Source of the DNA: JACCXG01 sp963836735
Lineage (GTDB): Bacteria; Acidobacteriota; Vicinamibacteria; Vicinamibacterales; 2-12-FULL-66-21
Length of the DNA stretch: 64,000 bases
Direction: 5' to 3'
Assembly (NCBI GenBank): GCA_963836735.1
Contig: CAWIKP010000022.1
Location: 124,001 to 188,000 of the forward strand
The notes under the pieces: generated by a model
Told to the model about the DNA's origin: nothing
What the model saw: only the letters and a program-made list of their open reading frames with translations
Database searches by the model: none
Program-made: the position numbers and the translations under genes
Shown: one piece after another, positions 47,053-57,815 of the stretch
Position numbering within the stretch: the first letter of the stretch is position 1
Layout of the letters: each line of letters opens with the position of its first letter

Positions 47053-47155
47053 GTCTCCCAATCCTTCCAGATCCCAGCCAGCCTCGAAGGCAGCCGAAGC
47101 TGGTTGTAGCCTTCACCCCTGCGACCGATCCTGGGATCTGGAAGTTGGGATTGAG
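47053..47155. repeat. Tandem-arm palindrome, variant R7
   Basis: TCCCAATCCTTCCAGATCCCAG pairs with CTGGGATCTGGAAGTTGGGA, with a short inner GGCAGCCGAAGCTGG-type stem. The unit differs from R1 but the layout is the same. It lies between convergent genes. Confidence 0.75.
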
Positions 47156-47161
47156 CGACAC

Positions 47162-48668
47162 TCACCGTATCTTCTGATCCGGCAACTCCTTCTTGATCCC
47201 CTCGTCAATCGGCATGCGATCGGTCTCCGGCGTGAGGCCGGTCGCGGTCATCAGCCGTGCCAGCTCTTTCTTCAACGATTCGACGACCGGCGCTGAAGCG
47301 GGCTCGTTGATCAGGTTTTTCAGCTCTCCTGGATCGTTCCGGAGATCGTAGAGCTCGGCGAGATGGCGGTCGGGGCCTCCGTCACCGTGCGGATAGTGGA
47401 TGTACTTCCACTGCGTGGTGCGGACGCCGCGCACGTTCGGCGTGTACGGGAACTGTTTCTCGTAGTTGTAGTAGTAGAACCAGCTGCTCCGCCACTGATC
47501 GTCGCCGCCTCTGACCAGCGACACCCATGATCGTCCGTCGATATTCTGCAGCGCCGGCGCGCCGGCGAGCTCGAGCAGGCTCGGCGCCATGTCCGTCGTC
47601 AGCACCTGCTGGTCGATGACCTTGCCTCCCTTCGTCAGTCCCGGATATCGGACCGCCATCGGGATCCTGATGCTTGGCTCGTGCATCGTCCGCTTGTCGA
47701 CCATGCCGTGCTCGCCTTCGAGCAGGCCGTTGTCGCCGACGAACACCACGATCGTGTTTTCGAGCTGACCGGTCTCGTCGAGCCACTGCCGCAGCCGGCC
47801 GACGCTGTCGTCGACGCTCAGGATCGTCGCCCAGTACGCGTGGACCATGTTCTCGAAGTCTTTGACGCGCCTCGGGACGATCGTCGGGAAACTTCTTGCG
47901 CCAGTCGAAGAGCGGGCCGTAGATGCCGTGCCAGGTGTCGCGCCGCTGCTTGATCCAGTCCGGCTTGTCGTCGAGCGTGAATGCCGACGCCGGATAGGGC
48001 ACCGGGATGCCGTCGAAGGCGTGTGCGTATTTCGGCTCCGGCGTGTAGAAGCTGTGCGTCGCCTTGTGGCCGAGGATCAGCATCCACGGTTTCTGCTGGT
48101 GATCGGTCCGCAGCCAGTCGAGCGCGATGTCGGTGACGACGGAGGTGTAGTAGCCGGGCCGCTTCTCGCGGCGCTGGCCATTGAAGTTGAACTCGGTGTC
48201 GAAATACTGCCCCTGCCCCTTGTGCGTCACGAAGTAGTCGAACCCCGGACGGGGCTCGTCGTTGTTCTCTCCCATGTGCCACTTGCCGACGTAGGCCGTG
48301 GCGTATCCCGCGCGCTGCAGCACCTTCGGAAACGTCTCCAGCGCGGCGGGCAGCTCGGTGAAGTTGTTGGTGACGCCGTGACGATGGGCATAGACGCCGC
48401 TCAGCAGCGAGGCCCGGCTCGGCGAGCACAGCGACGTCGTGGAGAAGGCATTGCGGAAGTTCACGCCCTCGTTCGCGATCCGATCGATCTGCGGCGTGCG
48501 TACGTGCGGGTGGCCCGCATATCCGAGCGCGTCCCATCGCAGATCGTCCAGCAGGATCACCAGGATATTGGGACGGCCGGGCGCTTCCGCCCGGTTCGCG
48601 GTCCCGCGGCACGCCGAGACTACAATGGCCGCGGCGATCGTGCCGATGATGAGGGTTCGTCGCACCAT
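47162..48668 (-). CDS. Lipoprotein sulfatase (frame interrupted once)
   Basis: An about 502-residue sulfatase anchored as a lipoprotein: VVSAC lipobox after IIGTIAAAIV. The active site shows ILVILLDDLRWD, the formylglycine site C-S-P-S-R in TSLCSPSRASL, YVGKWHMGEN, and VFVGDNGLLEGEHGM. The last segment AELYDLRNDPGELKNL is usual for the family. One frame change near 47865 separates FDWRKKFPD from VKDFENMVHAYWATI. The start ATG 48668 is fixed by the signal peptide. It diverges from a DUF1080 gene across a repeat and differs from the sulfatase at 30285 in being lipid-anchored. Confidence 0.85.
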
Positions 48669-48680
48669 GCGCCCATTATC

Positions 48681-48778
48681 ACTTCCGGCTGAAGCCGGAA
48701 GCCACGGAATCAAGGACAGGCCTGCCGCGCCGAAGCGCGTCGCGCGACGGCGGGTGGCTTCCGCCTTCAGGCGGAAGA
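48681..48778. repeat. Composite element with mini-palindrome ends, second copy
   Basis: CTTCCGGCTGAAGCCGGAAG is followed by CCAC; the other end is GGTGGCTTCCGCC + TTCAGGCGGAAG. The middle has CTGCCGCGCCGAAGCGCGTC. It has the same layout as 25245-25333. It lies in a divergent promoter region. Confidence 0.7.
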
Positions 48779-48802
48779 TCGCTTGCGGGACGAGGAGGAA
48801 TG

Positions 48803-49585
<783 letters not shown>

Positions 49586-49590
49586 CGGGC

Positions 49591-49690
49591 ATTGCCAAAA
49601 TTGCCAAGATTGCCAACATTCGAAAACGCCGGGATCATGCAAAACCGTCGAGTACCCCGGGGCATTTGAATTGTGGCAATTTTGGCAATC
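49591..49690. repeat. ATTGCCAAG inverted repeat
   Basis: ATTGCCAAAATTGCCAAGATTGCC and GGCAATTTTGGCAAT flank a CCGGGATC...GTACCCCGG stem. It uses the same 9-base unit as 243-281 and 36464-36505. It lies between convergent genes. Confidence 0.78.
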
Positions 49691-49705
49691 GGCGAGCGAA
49701 GCCCC

Positions 49706-51207
49706 CTAGCGCCAGGCCAGGACCGGCACGGCGAGGCAGAACGTGAGCGCCAGGAGCAGCACCGTCGCCTGGATCGCGACCATGGCGGGCGGGTGCTCTC
49801 CGCTGCGGTGGTTCGTGAACCCGAAGCGCAGCAGCAGCGCCGTCGTCACCACCGCACTGAGAATCAGGGCGTATTGACTCCTGGTCTGCATGGTCATCAG
49901 CTGGGCGAACCGTACGCTGTGGGGTTCGGAAGCCGTGGCGGTGCGAATGGCTCGATACGCGATGTCGGTCAGGATGCCGCCCACGGTCGTCACGTAGAGT
50001 GCCGACCCGACGACGACGGGGATGGAAGCGACCATCGCCCGTACCGCGCTCCCGCACAGGGATGATACGTAGAGACTCACGGTGGTCAGCAGGATCACCG
50101 CGGCGGGCTCGGTCCGCAGGCGCACCGGCAGACGATCATCGGGCGGCGGGATCGCCGCGTAAAGAACCAGGGGCAGCGCGATACCCAGCAGCAGCGCGAG
50201 GCCGACCGCCGTCGCCGCCTTGATCGCCCACTGTTTCCACGCTGCGACCGGCAGGAGCTGTTGCGCCGGCAGTGTGCCCAGCTGCCGCTCTTCGCTGCTG
50301 GCCACCGAGCCAATCAACACGGAGAGAATGCCGATATAGAACATCGTCAGCGGCTGCAGAGGCAATCGCGGCACTTCGGGTGCCTGGTGCTCGAGAGCCC
50401 ACAGCGCCAGCCACGCGACGACATACATGCCGACGACGACGAAGCTGATCTGTTGCAGGTGGAGCTCTTTCCGGAACAGCACCCAGAACGGGTGTTGAAC
50501 GCGTACGGGGCCAGCAGCCGAAGCCGATGATCGCTTCGGCAGCAGCCATGCCGGCATGCGCAGCTCCTGATGCCCCTCGATGGCTTGAAGCCGCCCGAAC
50601 TGCCACCAGCCTGCCAACGCCGCGAACCCGCAGATGGCGGGCAGGGTGGACCACAGGACCGAGAGCTTCACGTGCTCGACGTTCACGGGTGAGCGGAATC
50701 CATAACGCAGCGTGCCCGCGAATTCACCCGCCACCAACACTACGCCGGGAATCGCTATCGTGAACACAATCCCAGGGAGCGTGCCGCGGCCGAGCATCGA
50801 CAGCAGGGGAGCGATCGACACGGCGCAGAGCGCGGCGAGGACCAGCAGCGTTCGAGGTACTCCTGCCCTCTGGAGCGGTTCCAATCCATCGCCTGGAAGA
50901 CTGAGCGCGGTAAGAATCGTCAGGGCCAGCACCATCGGAATCAGCACCACGGCCTTGGCAGCCAGCATCCGGCCGCGGGGGTGAGGCTGACCGAGCAGCA
51001 ACGGCAATGTCCGGTGCGCGTACTCGTGGCCAATCGAGTGCGCGCCAAGGGCGACGACGCCCCAGCAGAACGCGACCAGGACCAGCGCCGCGCCGCGCAT
51101 GCCGAGCAGCGGACCGAGGCTCACCGCCGCGGCCGTGCCGATGAACGTCGGCAGGAGCGCCCGCGCCTCTTTCTGGATTGCGAGCCAAACCCGGCGGGCC
51201 TGGGTCA
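49706..51207 (-). CDS. ABC-2-type permease subunit
   Basis: A 500-residue polytopic permease with about ten to twelve hydrophobic segments (ALVLVAFCWGVVALGAHSIG, LLVLAALCAVSIAPLL, ISFVVVGMYVVAWLALWAL, FYIGILSVLIGSVASSEE). The ATG at 51207 overlaps the ATPase stop (ATGA). It belongs with the GntR-regulated exporters of the Ytr/BceA type. The frame is intact. The gene ends next to the ATTGCCAAG palindrome. The cargo is not evident; lipid or peptide export or detoxification are usual for this arrangement. Confidence 0.82.
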
Positions 51208-52120
51208 TGCCGCCGCCCCGCTCGCCTTCACCGTCGAGACGAAGATCTCCTCGAGCGTCAGCGCTTCGGTTCGCAGCACTTCCGGCGACTGAGCCCGGAG
51301 TGCTTCGATCACCTGGTCCGGGTTGCCGTCGGTCACGATCTCGATTTCGCGGCCCTGCCGGCGAATCTGGCGCACGCCCCGCAACCAGCACATCGCGAGC
51401 GTCGCCGGCGAACCGCGCCTGGATCTTCTGGTACCGACCGCGCGCTTCGTCCGCTCCCAGCGACAGCAGCTCCCGGCCGGCCTCGATGATCGTGAACTGA
51501 TCGATCAGGCCCTCGAACTCGGAGATCAAGTGGGTCGAGACGAACACCGTGCGCCGTCCCGGGTCGGCATCCTGATAGGCGCCGATCACCGTCTCGATGA
51601 ACTCCCGGCGCACGATCGGGTCGAGGCCTGATGTCGGCTCGTCGAGCACGAGCAGCTCCGGTTCGGGACAGATGGCGGCGACGAGCGCCAGCTGGGTGCG
51701 CTGGCCTTTCGAGAGGTGGCTCGTTTTCTGGCGCACGTCGAGCCGGAACTGGCTCAGGAGTGCGCCCTCGGTCTCGCTGTTCCAGCGCGTTCTGAACGAC
51801 GCGGCATAGTCGAGCGCCTGGCGTACGGTCATCCACGGATAGAACGCGACGAAATCCGGCACGTAGGCGAGGCGCGACTTGACCTCCACTTCGGCACGCG
51901 CCGGATCGAGGCCGAACACGCGGACCTCGCCGGACGACGGCCGCAGCAGGTTGAGGAGGCACTTGATCGTCGTGGTCTTGCCGGCGCCGTTCCGGCCGAA
52001 GAACCCGTAGCAGCGTCCCGGCGTCACGTTCAGGCTGAGCCCGTTGACGGCGTCGGTGCGGCCATACCGCCGCACCAGATCACGAATCTCGATCGCAGGG
52101 GTGTTGGCCATCGGGTTCAT
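51204..52120 (-). CDS. ABC transporter ATP-binding protein (frame interrupted once)
   Basis: An about 305-residue ATPase. Walker A GRNGAGKTTTIK, the signature HLSKGQRTQLALVAA, Walker B LLVLDEPTSGLDP and the H-loop VFVSTHL are complete. It has the YtrB-like C-terminal extension (LSLGADEARGRYQKIQARF). One frame change near 51385 leads into EIEIVTDGNPDQVIEALRAQ and a stop at 51204. The ATG at 52120 overlaps the GntR stop. Together with the permease it should form the exporter. Confidence 0.88.
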
Positions 52121-52531
52121 GCGCCTCCGGCGCGAATGCGCTGCGTCTGGAGCGCATCGAAACGCTCCTTCGCCAGCTCGAGAAAGTCGCCTCGGCCGAC
52201 CTGCAGGTGGTGAGCCTGGATCACCGCGTCGTCCAGCGCCTCCGCCAGGAGTGATCCGGCGGACTTCCTTCCGATAGGGAGAGGCCCCGGAACGGACGAA
52301 GCAGCCCTTGCCGGCCAGTGTCTCGACCACGCCCTGGCTTTCGAGCTCGGTGTAGGCCTTCGCCACGGTGTTCCGGTTGACGCGCAGCTCCTCGGCCAGC
52401 GGCCGGATCGAGGGCAACGGATCACCGGCCCGGATCGCGCCGGAGGCGACGGCCGTCTTGACCTGATCGACCAGCTGCAGGTAGACGGGCTTGGCGGACT
52501 TGAAATTGAGCTGGAAGAGCATCTGTGCCAA
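52117..52531 (-). CDS. GntR-family (YtrA-type) regulator (frame interrupted once)
   Basis: An about 137-residue repressor of the YtrA subfamily: winged helix with KPVYLQLVDQVKTAVASGAI, PLPSIRPLAEELRVNRNTVA and LESQGVVETLAGKGCFV, plus a short C-terminal helix (DFLELAKERFDALQTQRIR) after one frame change near 52280. YtrA-type proteins repress their own ABC operon. A likely operator is the palindrome TGTCATATGACA just upstream of the start (52534-52545). Confidence 0.82.
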
Positions 52532-52533
52532 CT

Positions 52534-52553
52534 GTCATATGACACTATGACAG
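52534..52553. promoter_or_regulatory. Probable GntR operator
   Basis: The perfect palindrome TGTCATATGACA lies at 52534-52545, overlapped by a second half TGTCATA-type site (CTATGACAG). The position, directly upstream of the GntR start on the minus strand, is right for autorepression. Binding is inferred. Confidence 0.55.
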
Positions 52554-52643
52554 TTGGGCGACGGCAGTCAAATAGTAAATTCTTCCGGAAGTGACGGGTG
52601 ACACGCGATGCACGAGTGTCGGGCGCGTGTTACAGTGCCCGCC

Positions 52644-53854
52644 ATGCAGCCGCTGACAAAGTCCGCCGCGAGTCTCACGATCGTGGTCATGGTGTTGTTG
52701 ATGACAGCCGTCCGAGTGCGTGGCCGGGAGCAGGCGAACTCCTCCGTGTCTCCGAAAGACACGATCGTCTACGTTGGCACCTACACCGGCGGCAAGACCA
52801 ACAGCCAGGGCATCTACGCATTCAAGATGCAGGGCGGATCGCCGGCGCTCGTGCCGCTGGACTGGTTGCCGAAACCACGAGTCCCTCCTACATCGAGATC
52901 GATCCCGATCGCGGGCTGCTCTTCGCGGTGAACGAGACCGAGGAATTCGAGGGGAAGCCGACCGGGTTTGCGAGCGCGTTCTCGATCGATCGGAAGACCG
53001 GCAAGCTCACGTTGATCAACCGTCAGCCGACGGAGGGCAAGGCTCCCTGCCATCTCGCCCTCGACAAGAGCCGGCGCAATCTGATCGTCGCGAACTACAC
53101 CAGCGGAACGGTCACGGTGTTGCCGGTGGCAGCGGACGGCCGGCTCGGCGCGCCGTCCGCGGTCGTGCAGCACACCGGCAGCAGTGTGAACCGGCAGCGC
53201 CAGGCCGGTCCGCACGCGCATTGCACGACATTCGATCCGGCGTACCGCCTGCTCTTCGCCTGCGACCTCGGCCTCGACAAGGTGATGGCCTACGAGCTGG
53301 ATGCCGCGAAGGGCACGCTCACGGCCCATTCCCCGGCGTTCGCGTCGGTCAAGCCAGGCTCCGGGCCGCGGCATATCGATTTCCGGCCCGATGGCCGGTT
53401 CGCCTACGTGCTCAACGAGATGACGTCGACGGTCACCGCGTTTGCCTACGACGCCAAAACCGGCACGCTGACCGAGCGGCAGACCCTCTCGACATTGCCC
53501 CCGTCGTTCAGCGGGTCCAACAGCGGCGCGGAAATCTCGGTGCACCCCTCCGGGAAATTCGTCTACAGCTCCAACCGCGGGCACGACAGCATCGCTCTGT
53601 TCCGGATCGATCCGGCCCAGGGAACGCTGACGTTCGTGGAGGCGCAGGGGACCGGCGGCCGGACGCCCCGGAACTTTGCAATCGATCCGGCGGGCAGGTA
53701 TCTCTTCGCCGCCAACCAGGACTCCGGCACGATGCTGATCTTCACCATCGATCAGGCCACGGGGCAGCTGAAGCCATCGGGCTCGCCCGTCGCGGTTCCT
53801 TCCCCGGTGTGCGTGAGGTTCCTGCCGCCCCGGAGCGCCGGTGTCAGGCAGTGA
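52644..53854 (+). CDS. Lactonase-family beta-propeller protein (frame interrupted once)
   Basis: An exported protein of about 400 residues similar to 6-phosphogluconolactonase Pgl (YbhE type). A signal region (MQPLTKSAASLTIVVMVLLM) is followed by DTIVYVGTYTGGKTNSQGIY, PSYIEIDPDRGLLFAVNE, AGPHAHCTTFDP and SGPRHIDFRPDGRFAYVLNE, which are the family blade motifs, and NFAIDPAGRYLFAANQDS near the end. One frame change near 52865 separates the first blade from the rest. Because it is exported, it is more likely to hydrolyse a periplasmic sugar lactone than to serve the pentose phosphate pathway. Confidence 0.85.
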
Positions 53855-53891
53855 ATCGTGAACGCCGATTCATGGCCGGCCACCCCTGCCC

Positions 53892-54719
53892 TCAGATCGG
53901 CTTGATGAGGATCGCCCTGGAATAGAGCAGCTCGAACCCCCGCCGCATCACGTTGTCCTGCGACCGGCTCCCGGGAGCGGTGACGACGACCGCGAAATCG
54001 CAGCCGGCATCGCGCGCATCGTGCAGGCGGCGCTGCACGAGCGCCTTCTGCACGCCGCGGCCGCGATAGGCTGGCAGGGTTCCCGAGCCGGCGAGCAGCG
54101 CCAGCCGATCGTCGAGGTGGAGTGCCGCTTCTCCGACCGGCAGGCCGTCGATGCGCGCGAGATACCGGTTGTAGGCCATCCCGCCCAGCAGATCCCCGAG
54201 CGAGCGGGCCAGTTCCTCCCGCGACAGCGCATCGTCGGCGACGCTGCCCGTGCCGTCCATGCTCGCGAACGAATCGACCGCCACGTCGAACCACGCGGTC
54301 ACGTCGTCTTGTCCGACCAGGTCGACTGAAATATCGTGGAACGCCGCCGGATCCGGCAGTTCGTCGAGCTGCCGGGCCAGCACGTTCTCGAAGCCGCGGA
54401 GCCGGTAGCCGCGATCGGAGAGCTCGCCGGCGATCGCGGGATCGGTCAGCGTGGACAGCTCGATCCGCACCGGCTCGTCACGCTCGCGCCAGCGATTCTC
54501 GATCTCGAGCAGAGCGTTCAGATCGAGCGGCCTGTCGAAACCGAGTCCGATCACCTTGTTCATCGGTGATCGCGGGCCCGCGAAGACCGAGACTCCTCCG
54601 CTGATCGGCAGGATGACAGCCCCGCCGCGCGCGTTGGATCGCGCCTCGGCGGCCATCTGCGCGACGAGCCGGCCCTCGGCCCGATCGATGCGCGCGCCCA
54701 GGGTGATGTCGGCGAACAT
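53892..54719 (-). CDS. GNAT-family N-acetyltransferase
   Basis: A 275-residue protein with the acetyl-CoA site in the C-terminal half: LLAGSGTLPAYRGRGVQKAL (the R/Q-x-x-G-x-G/A motif) and the following HDARDAGCDFAVVVTAPGS. The N-terminal half is a related, catalytically silent GNAT-like domain, as in bi-domain acetyltransferases. The substrate is unknown. ATG 54719 lacks a good ribosome site. No operon partner. Confidence 0.8.
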   Translation of the reverse strand: MFADITLGARIDRAEGRLVAQMAAEARSNARGGAVILPISGGVSVFAGPRSPMNKVIGLGFDRPLDLNALLEIENRWRERDEPVRIELSTLTDPAIAGELSDRGYRLRGFENVLARQLDELPDPAAFHDISVDLVGQDDVTAWFDVAVDSFASMDGTGSVADDALSREELARSLGDLLGGMAYNRYLARIDGLPVGEAALHLDDRLALLAGSGTLPAYRGRGVQKALVQRRLHDARDAGCDFAVVVTAPGSRSQDNVMRRGFELLYSRAILIKPI

Positions 54720-54769
54720 GCGGGGGATTATGACACTGCGATCGGTCGGGCAGTGGGGTCCGCGATCCG

Positions 54770-54925
54770 TTGCGCGCCGGGGCCCCACCCCGGCGCGCGC
54801 GGCACCGCGGCCTGCGACCTGTTCCTCGGCGCCGCTGTAGCGGCTCTAGCCGTTGATCAGCATTCTGTGGTTGCTTCCGACGCATTGCAATCCAGCAGCG
54901 ATGCTGCTAAACATCGGCGCCAGCC
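54770..54925. repeat. TCAGCATT/GC-block repeat, copy C
   Basis: GCGCGCCGGGGCCCCACC, then TCAGCATTCTGTGGTTGC and GCTGCTAAACATCGGCGCC. It is a rearranged relative of copies A and D. Nothing else was seen in 54720-54985. Confidence 0.55.
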
Positions 54926-54985
54926 GTGGGGCGGCAACCAGATGCGCGATCCGCGGATACCCCACGCCGAACCCGCGAGCCCTGA

Positions 54986-55291
54986 CTATTTCCTGACCTC
55001 AAACCGTCTCGCATCGATCTTCGGATTGATCCGATACCGATCGACGATGGTTTCTTCGACAGTCTCGCCACCCGCGGCGCGGCGCAGGCGGAAGGGCGGC
55101 TGCGGGCCGTCGACCTCGCGATAGTCGGCGAAGTAGATGCGCGACTCGACCGGTTTGACGGGCGGGCGAGCCGGAAGTTGCGCCGGCTGCCGGCTTCTGT
55201 TGCGCGTCGGCGACGGGATGGCCGCCGCGAGACCACCGAGGATCAGGAGAGATGCGGCAATTCGCAGGTCGCTTGTCGTCCCGGTCAGCAT
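54986..55291 (-). CDS. Small exported protein of unknown function
   Basis: A 101-residue protein with a hydrophobic N-terminal segment (LRIAASLLILGGLAAAI), a proline-rich basic linker (SRQPAQLPARPPVKP) and a charged C-terminal domain (RIYFADYREVDGPQPPFRLR, ETIVDRYRINPKIDARRFEV). It is probably anchored or secreted. I do not recognise a family. The 33-residue membrane protein gene ends nine bases upstream of its ATG, so both share an operon. Confidence 0.5.
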   Translation of the reverse strand: MLTGTTSDLRIAASLLILGGLAAAIPSPTRNRSRQPAQLPARPPVKPVESRIYFADYREVDGPQPPFRLRRAAGGETVEETIVDRYRINPKIDARRFEVRK

Positions 55292-55300
55292 GTACGCAGC

Positions 55301-55402
55301 TCAGCGGAACCGTGAGATCGCAAAGAGCACAAGCAGGACCAGTGCGCCGATCGCCAGCGCGACGAACTCGACCTGCCGCATCCGGCCTTCCATTTTGCGC
55401 AT
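55301..55402 (-). CDS. 33-residue single-pass membrane microprotein
   Basis: MRKMEGRMRQ leads into one 20-residue membrane helix (VEFVALAIGALVLLVLFAIS) and ends RFR. GGAGGG lies three bases before the ATG at 55402, a strong site. Its stop is nine bases before the next gene (55291), whose product is also a small exported protein. The pair could be a complex subunit and its partner; the function is unknown. Confidence 0.55.
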   Translation of the reverse strand: MRKMEGRMRQVEFVALAIGALVLLVLFAISRFR

Positions 55403-55539
55403 CGGCCCTCCTGAGAGCGTCCCTGTTGTACTCCAAGACGCTGGCGTGGAGGATGTGGTTGGTTCCGATGTGGCATACTTCGGCCGCCTCGCGGACACAA
55501 GACCGGCCTCCGGCCGGTTGCCACGTATGGAGCACGGTG

Positions 55540-57193
55540 GTGCAAATCATCAGTCCTGCTCAGGTTCACCCCGTCATCGTGATCGGCAGCGGCGCGTCCG
55601 GTGGGATGGCGGCCTGGAATCTCACCCAGAAGGGCATCGACGTGCTGCTGCTCGATGCGGGCGACAAATTCGATCGGTCGAAGTACTGGACCCACGTGCA
55701 GCCCTGGGAAGCCCAGGCACGCGCAGCGCGGGGAGAGAAGCCGCCCGAGTTCTTTCTCGATACCAAGGAACAGCCTTACGCGACGCCGGAGGGCCGCCCG
55801 TTCGCGCTCACGCGCGTGTGGGGGCATGGCGGCAAGACGAATGTCTGGGGCCGTGTCAGCCTGCGGTATTCGCAGATGGACCTCAAGGCGGCCGAGCGGG
55901 ACGGGTGGGAGATCCCGTGGCCGATCGACTACCCGGAGATTGCCCCTTACTACGATCAGGTCGAGCAGCTGATCGGCGTGTGCGGCGGCACAGACGACTC
56001 GGAGGTGCTGCCGGGCAGCAAGTTCCTGCAGCCGCCGCCGGCGCCGCGGTGTGGCGAGCGGTTGCTGATGAAGGGCATGACGAAGCTCGGGCTGCCAGTC
56101 GTGGCCGGGCGGCGCGCGAACATGACCCGCCCGACCCGTGGGTTTCCGGCGTGCCACTACTGCGGGAACTGCGGCGCCGGCTGCGATACGGCGTCGTTCT
56201 TCTGCTCCGCGGATCATCTCCTGCCGTTCGCGCTGAAGACCGGGCGTCTCACGATTCAGTCCAACGCGGTCGTGGCGCGGATCCTGACCGGAGACGACGG
56301 TCTGGCGCGCGGCGTCCAGTACTTCGATCGTCAGACCGGCGCCGAGCGTCAGGCGCTGGCCAAGGTCGTCGTGGTCGGAGCGAGCTGCGTCGATTCGACG
56401 CGCATCCTGCTGAACTCGAAGTCGTCGCGCCATCCGAATGGACTGGGCAACGGGTCGGACGTCATCGGCCGCTTCCTGTGCGAGCAGATCAGGCTCAACC
56501 ACACCGGCTACTTCCCGCAGCTCGAGGGCACGCCGACGCGAAACGATCGCGGCATCGGCGGCGAGCACATCTACATGACCCGCTTCAATCATCTGGCCGG
56601 AAAGAAGCGCGACTACCTCCGCGGATTCGGCGCGCAGTTCTGGAACACCGGGGCCAGCATCTACGGTGCGCACTATGGCTCGGAGGCGATACCAGGTTTC
56701 GGCGCGTCGCTTGAAGCAGGCGATCAAGCGCCGCCATCCCGCGTGGTTCGAGATCCACCCGTTCGGCGAAGTGCTGCCGTACGCGCACAACCGCATCACG
56801 GTGGACGCGTCGCGGGTCGACCGCTACGGCGTGCCGCTGCCGCGGATCGACTATCGGATCGGCGAGAACGAACGGAAGATGACCGAGCACATGGCCGACA
56901 CGGTCGAGGAAATCGTGAAGGCATCGGGAGGCGTCCTGGTCAACTACAAGCGGGGCCAGCTCGACGCGATGGGGTCGGCGATTCACGAGCATGGCACCTG
57001 CCGGATGGGCGCGGATCCCAAGCGGTCGGCCCTGAACAAGTTCAACCAGATGCACGAGGTCAGGAACGTGTTCGTCGTGGACGGTTCGGCGTTTCCGAAT
57101 GCGTCCGAGAAGAATCCGACGCTGACCATCCTCGCGCTCTCGTGGCGCGCGACCGATCATCTGGCCGAGGAGATCAAACGTGGCAACCTCTGA
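55540..57193 (+). CDS. GMC-type dehydrogenase catalytic subunit with Fe-S cysteine pattern (frame interrupted once)
   Basis: An about 550-residue FAD-dependent oxidoreductase. The Rossmann motif is VIGSGASGG (about 14-22). C205-x5-C211-x3-C215 in ACHYCGNCGAGC matches the 3Fe-4S ligands of FAD-glucose/glucoside-3-dehydrogenase large subunits. The C-terminal HEHGTCRMG, DGSAFPNA and NPTLTI hold the catalytic His/Asn region. One frame change near 56705. GTG 55540 follows GGAG; no Sec signal is seen, consistent with co-export on the Tat signal of the small subunit, whose gene overlaps by 14 bases. Confidence 0.85.
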
Positions 57194-57791
57194 ACCCGCC
57201 GATATCGGCCGCCGGCAGGCCATTCGTGCGCTGGCGAGCGGCGCGGTGGCGGCCGTGGCGTCGGCCTCCTGGGTCGAGTCGCTGACCGCACTGGCGCGCC
57301 AGCAGGCACATACCCATGCCGCCGTCGCGGTGATCGCCGCTCAGAACTGGGCCCCGCGCACGCTGACCACGCACCAGAACGACCTGGTCGTGGCGTTGAC
57401 CGAGCTGATCATTCCGCAGACCGACACGCCAGGAGCGAAAGCGGCCAGCGTCAACCGGTTCATCGATCAGGTCCTGACGGATGCGCAACCGGCCGTCCGC
57501 GAGTCGTTCGTCCGAGGCCTGACCTGGATCGATACGCGCAGTCGCGCCCTGTCTGGCGGGGATTTCCTGGGCGCGTCTCCCGAGCAGCAGACGACGCTGC
57601 TGACACGCCTGTCGGCGGAGGGCAATTCGAACCAGGAAGAGGCGATCGGCCGCGAGTTCTTTCAGGCGATCAAGTCGATGACGATCAACGGGTACTACAC
57701 CAGCGAGATCGGGCTTCGCCAGGAGCTCGGCGATAGTGGACAGCTGTTCCTGCCGCAGTTCCAGGGCTGCGACCATCGGGAGCATCAGTAG
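57180..57791 (+). CDS. Gluconate 2-dehydrogenase subunit 3-family protein (Tat signal)
   Basis: A 203-residue small subunit. An RR-containing export signal (IGRRQAIRALASGAVAAVAS) opens it; subunit 3/gamma proteins of FAD-dependent sugar dehydrogenases carry the Tat signal for the complex. The family region has LVVALTELIIPQTDTPGAKA, then the C-terminal FFQAIKSMTINGYYTSEIGL. The GTG start overlaps the end of the GMC gene, giving 1:1 synthesis. The third, cytochrome subunit is missing from the immediate neighbourhood; the di-haem cytochrome at 62194 is too distant to assign. Confidence 0.87.
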   Translation: MATSEPADIGRRQAIRALASGAVAAVASASWVESLTALARQQAHTHAAVAVIAAQNWAPRTLTTHQNDLVVALTELIIPQTDTPGAKAASVNRFIDQVLTDAQPAVRESFVRGLTWIDTRSRALSGGDFLGASPEQQTTLLTRLSAEGNSNQEEAIGREFFQAIKSMTINGYYTSEIGLRQELGDSGQLFLPQFQGCDHREHQ

Positions 57792-57815
57792 GGTCGCGTC
57801 CCGAGCCCCGATTCT

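Noticed and set aside
49706..52531. 941-codon frame fusing GntR, ABC ATPase and permease
   Set aside because: Single-base changes near 52280 and 51385 merge three genes whose true stops overlap the next starts.
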